This document shows, piece by piece, positions 50,664-52,202 of a DNA stretch of 52,202 bases; position 1 is the first letter of the stretch, and every line of letters starts with the position of its first letter. The notes below the pieces were generated by a model that saw nothing but the letters and a program-made list of their open reading frames with translations, made no database searches and was not told the DNA's origin. The translations under genes were made by a program, and so were the position numbers. Source of the stretch: Adlercreutzia rubneri (GTDB lineage: Bacteria > Actinomycetota > Coriobacteriia > Coriobacteriales > Eggerthellaceae); the NCBI RefSeq assembly GCF_009755265.1, contig NZ_WPOO01000017.1:1-52202 (forward strand), written 5' to 3'.

Positions 50664-50735
50664 AAAAATCTTTCGATTGCGAAATATTATCACGGAATTA
50701 GTAATTCTAGAAAAATCTTTCGAAATCGAAATATT
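50664..50735 (-). promoter_or_regulatory. Twin palindromic operators of the HTH-HipA gene
   Basis: Two 25-bp units (50664-50688 and 50711-50735) agree at 22 positions and start 47 bp apart. Each holds an imperfect palindrome, TTTCGATTGCGAAA in one and TTTCGAAATCGAAA in the other. They flank an AT-rich stretch likely to hold the promoter. TTCTAGAA-type half sites lie beside the second unit. Confidence 0.75.
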
Positions 50736-50738
50736 TTT

Positions 50739-51911
50739 CTAGAAGGAAGACGCCGTCCCGCAAGCAATCAAGAGAATGGCCAGGAAACCAAAGTTCAGCA
50801 CGCTGAACAGGGCGAGGAAGCGACCAGTGGATAGCTCGGGCAACGCGGTCGCTCGGGGGAAGATTTTGCGCACGCTGGTGAAGTGCTGCAGCGTGATGAG
50901 GCTCGCAAGTGAGCCGACGAGCGTGCCGGCGCCTCCGATGTTCACGCCGACGAGCAGGGGCTGCCATGCGCCCGTGAAATGGGAGAGCAGCACGGCCGCG
51001 GGTACGTTGCTGATGATCTGGCTTAAGCCGGCGCTGACCCAAAGGCCGTGGTCGGCCATGAGGGGAGAGAGCCACGCAGACACCTCCGGCACGCGCGCCA
51101 TGTTTCCCGCGAACACGAAGAAGCAGGCGAAGGTGGCGAGCAGGCCCCAGTCCACGGCGGCCAGGGCGCGGCGGTCGAGGGCGGCGAGCGCGGCGGCCAC
51201 GGTGGCGACGGCGGCGGCGATGGACACGATGCGGAACACGGCCAATAGAGTGAGGGCGAACAGCAGCCCGTAGGCGGCAAGGCGGCGTCGGCCGAGCGGC
51301 ATCGGCATGGCAAGGTTGCGCGTATCGCTTGGGCTGCTGCTGTCCGTGCGGCCGCACAGCCACCAGGTACAGGCGACGATGCTGATAGTCGACAGCGCGA
51401 ACGGCAGTGCCATCGTGGCCAGGAAATCGCCGAGGCCGAGCCCGTAATAGGAGTAGAGGTAGAGGTTCTGTGGGTTGCCGAAGGGGACGATCATGCCGCA
51501 GAGGTTCGCAGCCAGACTTTGCAGAACGAACACGGGCGCCACGAGACGGGGGAGGTTTGCGCCCATAAGGGTGGCTGCCGAAAGTGGCAGCATCATGATA
51601 AGGGCCATGTCGTTGGTTGCCACGCATGAAAGCCCGGCCGTCGTGAGCACGAGGGCCAGCGCGAGGGGCCTAGGACTGCGAAACCGTGCGATGACGGCGC
51701 GGGCCGCCCGGTCGAAAGCGCCCATGAGCCGCAGTGCGCTTGCCACGGCCAGCACGCAGAACAGGCATCCAAGGGTCTTCCAATCGAAATACCCCAGATA
51801 GGCCTCGTCGGGCGGCACCGCCAGGGCGGAAGCCGCAGCCGCCATCGCCGCCACCACAAGCACGGCGTGCTCGCGTAGGAAGGCAGCAGGAGTGGTGGCG
51901 GAGATACGCAA
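50739..51911 (-). CDS. ArsB/CitM (SLC13-like) ion permease
   Basis: This 390-residue membrane protein has about ten segments and the two-fold loops of the ion-transporter superfamily: LSCVATNDMALIMMLPL in the first half and SQIISNVPAAVLLSHF in the second. CGMIVPFGNPQNLYLYSYYG and VNIGGAGTLVGSLAS are the substrate-binding loops. It may carry dicarboxylate, citrate or arsenite; none can be chosen. TTG at 51911 with AAAGAG upstream is preferred because TACACT at 51951-51946, read on the minus strand, looks like its -10. The frame is open to 51971. Confidence 0.88.
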   Translation of the reverse strand: MRISATTPAAFLREHAVLVVAAMAAAASALAVPPDEAYLGYFDWKTLGCLFCVLAVASALRLMGAFDRAARAVIARFRSPRPLALALVLTTAGLSCVATNDMALIMMLPLSAATLMGANLPRLVAPVFVLQSLAANLCGMIVPFGNPQNLYLYSYYGLGLGDFLATMALPFALSTISIVACTWWLCGRTDSSSPSDTRNLAMPMPLGRRRLAAYGLLFALTLLAVFRIVSIAAAVATVAAALAALDRRALAAVDWGLLATFACFFVFAGNMARVPEVSAWLSPLMADHGLWVSAGLSQIISNVPAAVLLSHFTGAWQPLLVGVNIGGAGTLVGSLASLITLQHFTSVRKIFPRATALPELSTGRFLALFSVLNFGFLAILLIACGTASSF

Positions 51912-52125
51912 GGGACGCTCTTTCTCGAAACAGGACAGTGCCCGTAGTGTACCCCAACGTCGCACAAACAAAGAGCGCCGTTACCGGGATGAGCAGTAGC
52001 CCCGAGCCACCCGGGAAGGGCTTTGCTCACGAGGGAGGCCTTTTTTGCACGAGATCTCGAGTTATAAGCGTCTGAGGGGGTGCGGACTCCAAGTTGGACA
52101 CCCAGGTGTCCGGAAGGGAGTTCGA
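51912..52125. other. Intergenic region before the right-edge transposase
   Basis: It holds the permease promoter (a -10 TACACT near 51951-51946 on the minus strand) and, from about 52080, a TGCGGACTCCAAGTTGGACA stretch that may be the left end of an IS3-like element. No gene is seen. Confidence 0.4.
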
Positions 52126-52202
52126 ATGTACGACAAGAGGGCCAAGCAGGATGCGCTGGATCTGTGGTTCTCGATGCCCGGCGAGATGTCCGTGGATGAC
52201 TT
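52126..52202 (+). CDS. IS3-like transposase OrfA start (partial)
   Basis: ATG at 52126 with GGAAGGGAG upstream starts MYDKRAKQDALDLWFSMPGE and continues to the window edge (25 codons). Charged starts of this type followed by a helix-turn-helix are usual for IS3-type OrfA. The TG at about 52080 could be its left end. The rest is not in the window. Confidence 0.5.
   Translation, partial: MYDKRAKQDALDLWFSMPGEMSVDD

Overview
The window looks like a chromosomal segment of a high-GC, anaerobic gut actinobacterium of the class Coriobacteriia, most likely family Eggerthellaceae (Eggerthella/Adlercreutzia/Gordonibacter-like). This is an inference. It rests on high GC and GC-ending codons, two Tat-exported FAD reductases of the fumarate/urocanate-reductase type each next to a membrane-anchored LuxR regulator, aspartate 4-decarboxylase and carbamate kinase, and a gene order with frequent GTG/TTG starts. 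No rRNA, tRNA or CRISPR array was recognised.

Region 1 (1-7.1 kb) is accessory DNA. The tail of one insertion sequence with iterated GGTACC end repeats is followed by an orphan CdiA-CT-like nuclease gene, a complete IS21-family element (istA/istB), a divergent pair (DUF6998 protein and a membrane protein of unknown function), a VanZ-RDD membrane protein and a small hypothetical gene. Copies of one dispersed, roughly 85-bp palindromic repeat separate these genes. One copy is cut by the IS21 element with a 5-bp duplication, so the element boundaries can be read exactly.

Region 2 (7.1-21 kb) carries an AAA+ ATPase behind four 19-bp direct repeats and a promoter, then an AmmeMemoRadiSam radical SAM enzyme, an SDR oxidoreductase, a SulP transporter, glucosamine-6-phosphate deaminase, a DUF454 protein, a glycosyltransferase stump, and an EncFtn-like ferritin. 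It continues with a four-gene potassium-uptake operon (two single-domain TrkA proteins, TrkH, and a KdpD-like DUF4118 sensor without a kinase) and a second, C-terminally extended SulP transporter. Region 3 (21-25.7 kb) is a LuxR/flavoprotein module bordered on one side by a decayed copy of the 3' end of the XRE-linked membrane gene that lies on its other side.

Region 4 (25.8-44 kb) is mostly metabolic housekeeping: ElaA-type GNAT, GyrI-like protein, carbamate kinase facing aspartate 4-decarboxylase, GIY-YIG protein, rhodanese, adenine phosphoribosyltransferase, an APC permease, class III fructose-bisphosphatase, a CmpB-type membrane protein, dGTPase, a small ferredoxin, a ZIP transporter, CoA-disulfide reductase with a fused rhodanese, a LysR/EamA divergent pair and an S10 peptidase. 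Region 5 (44-52.2 kb) has a second SDR, a hypothetical gene, the second flavoprotein/LuxR pair (divergent, with a perfect palindrome between them), an HTH-HipA fusion with twin palindromic operators, an ArsB/SLC13-type permease and the start of an IS3-like transposase gene at the right edge. Energy metabolism fits an amino-acid-using anaerobe: carbamate kinase makes ATP, AspD decarboxylates aspartate, and exported flavoproteins would act as terminal reductases if an electron donor is encoded elsewhere.
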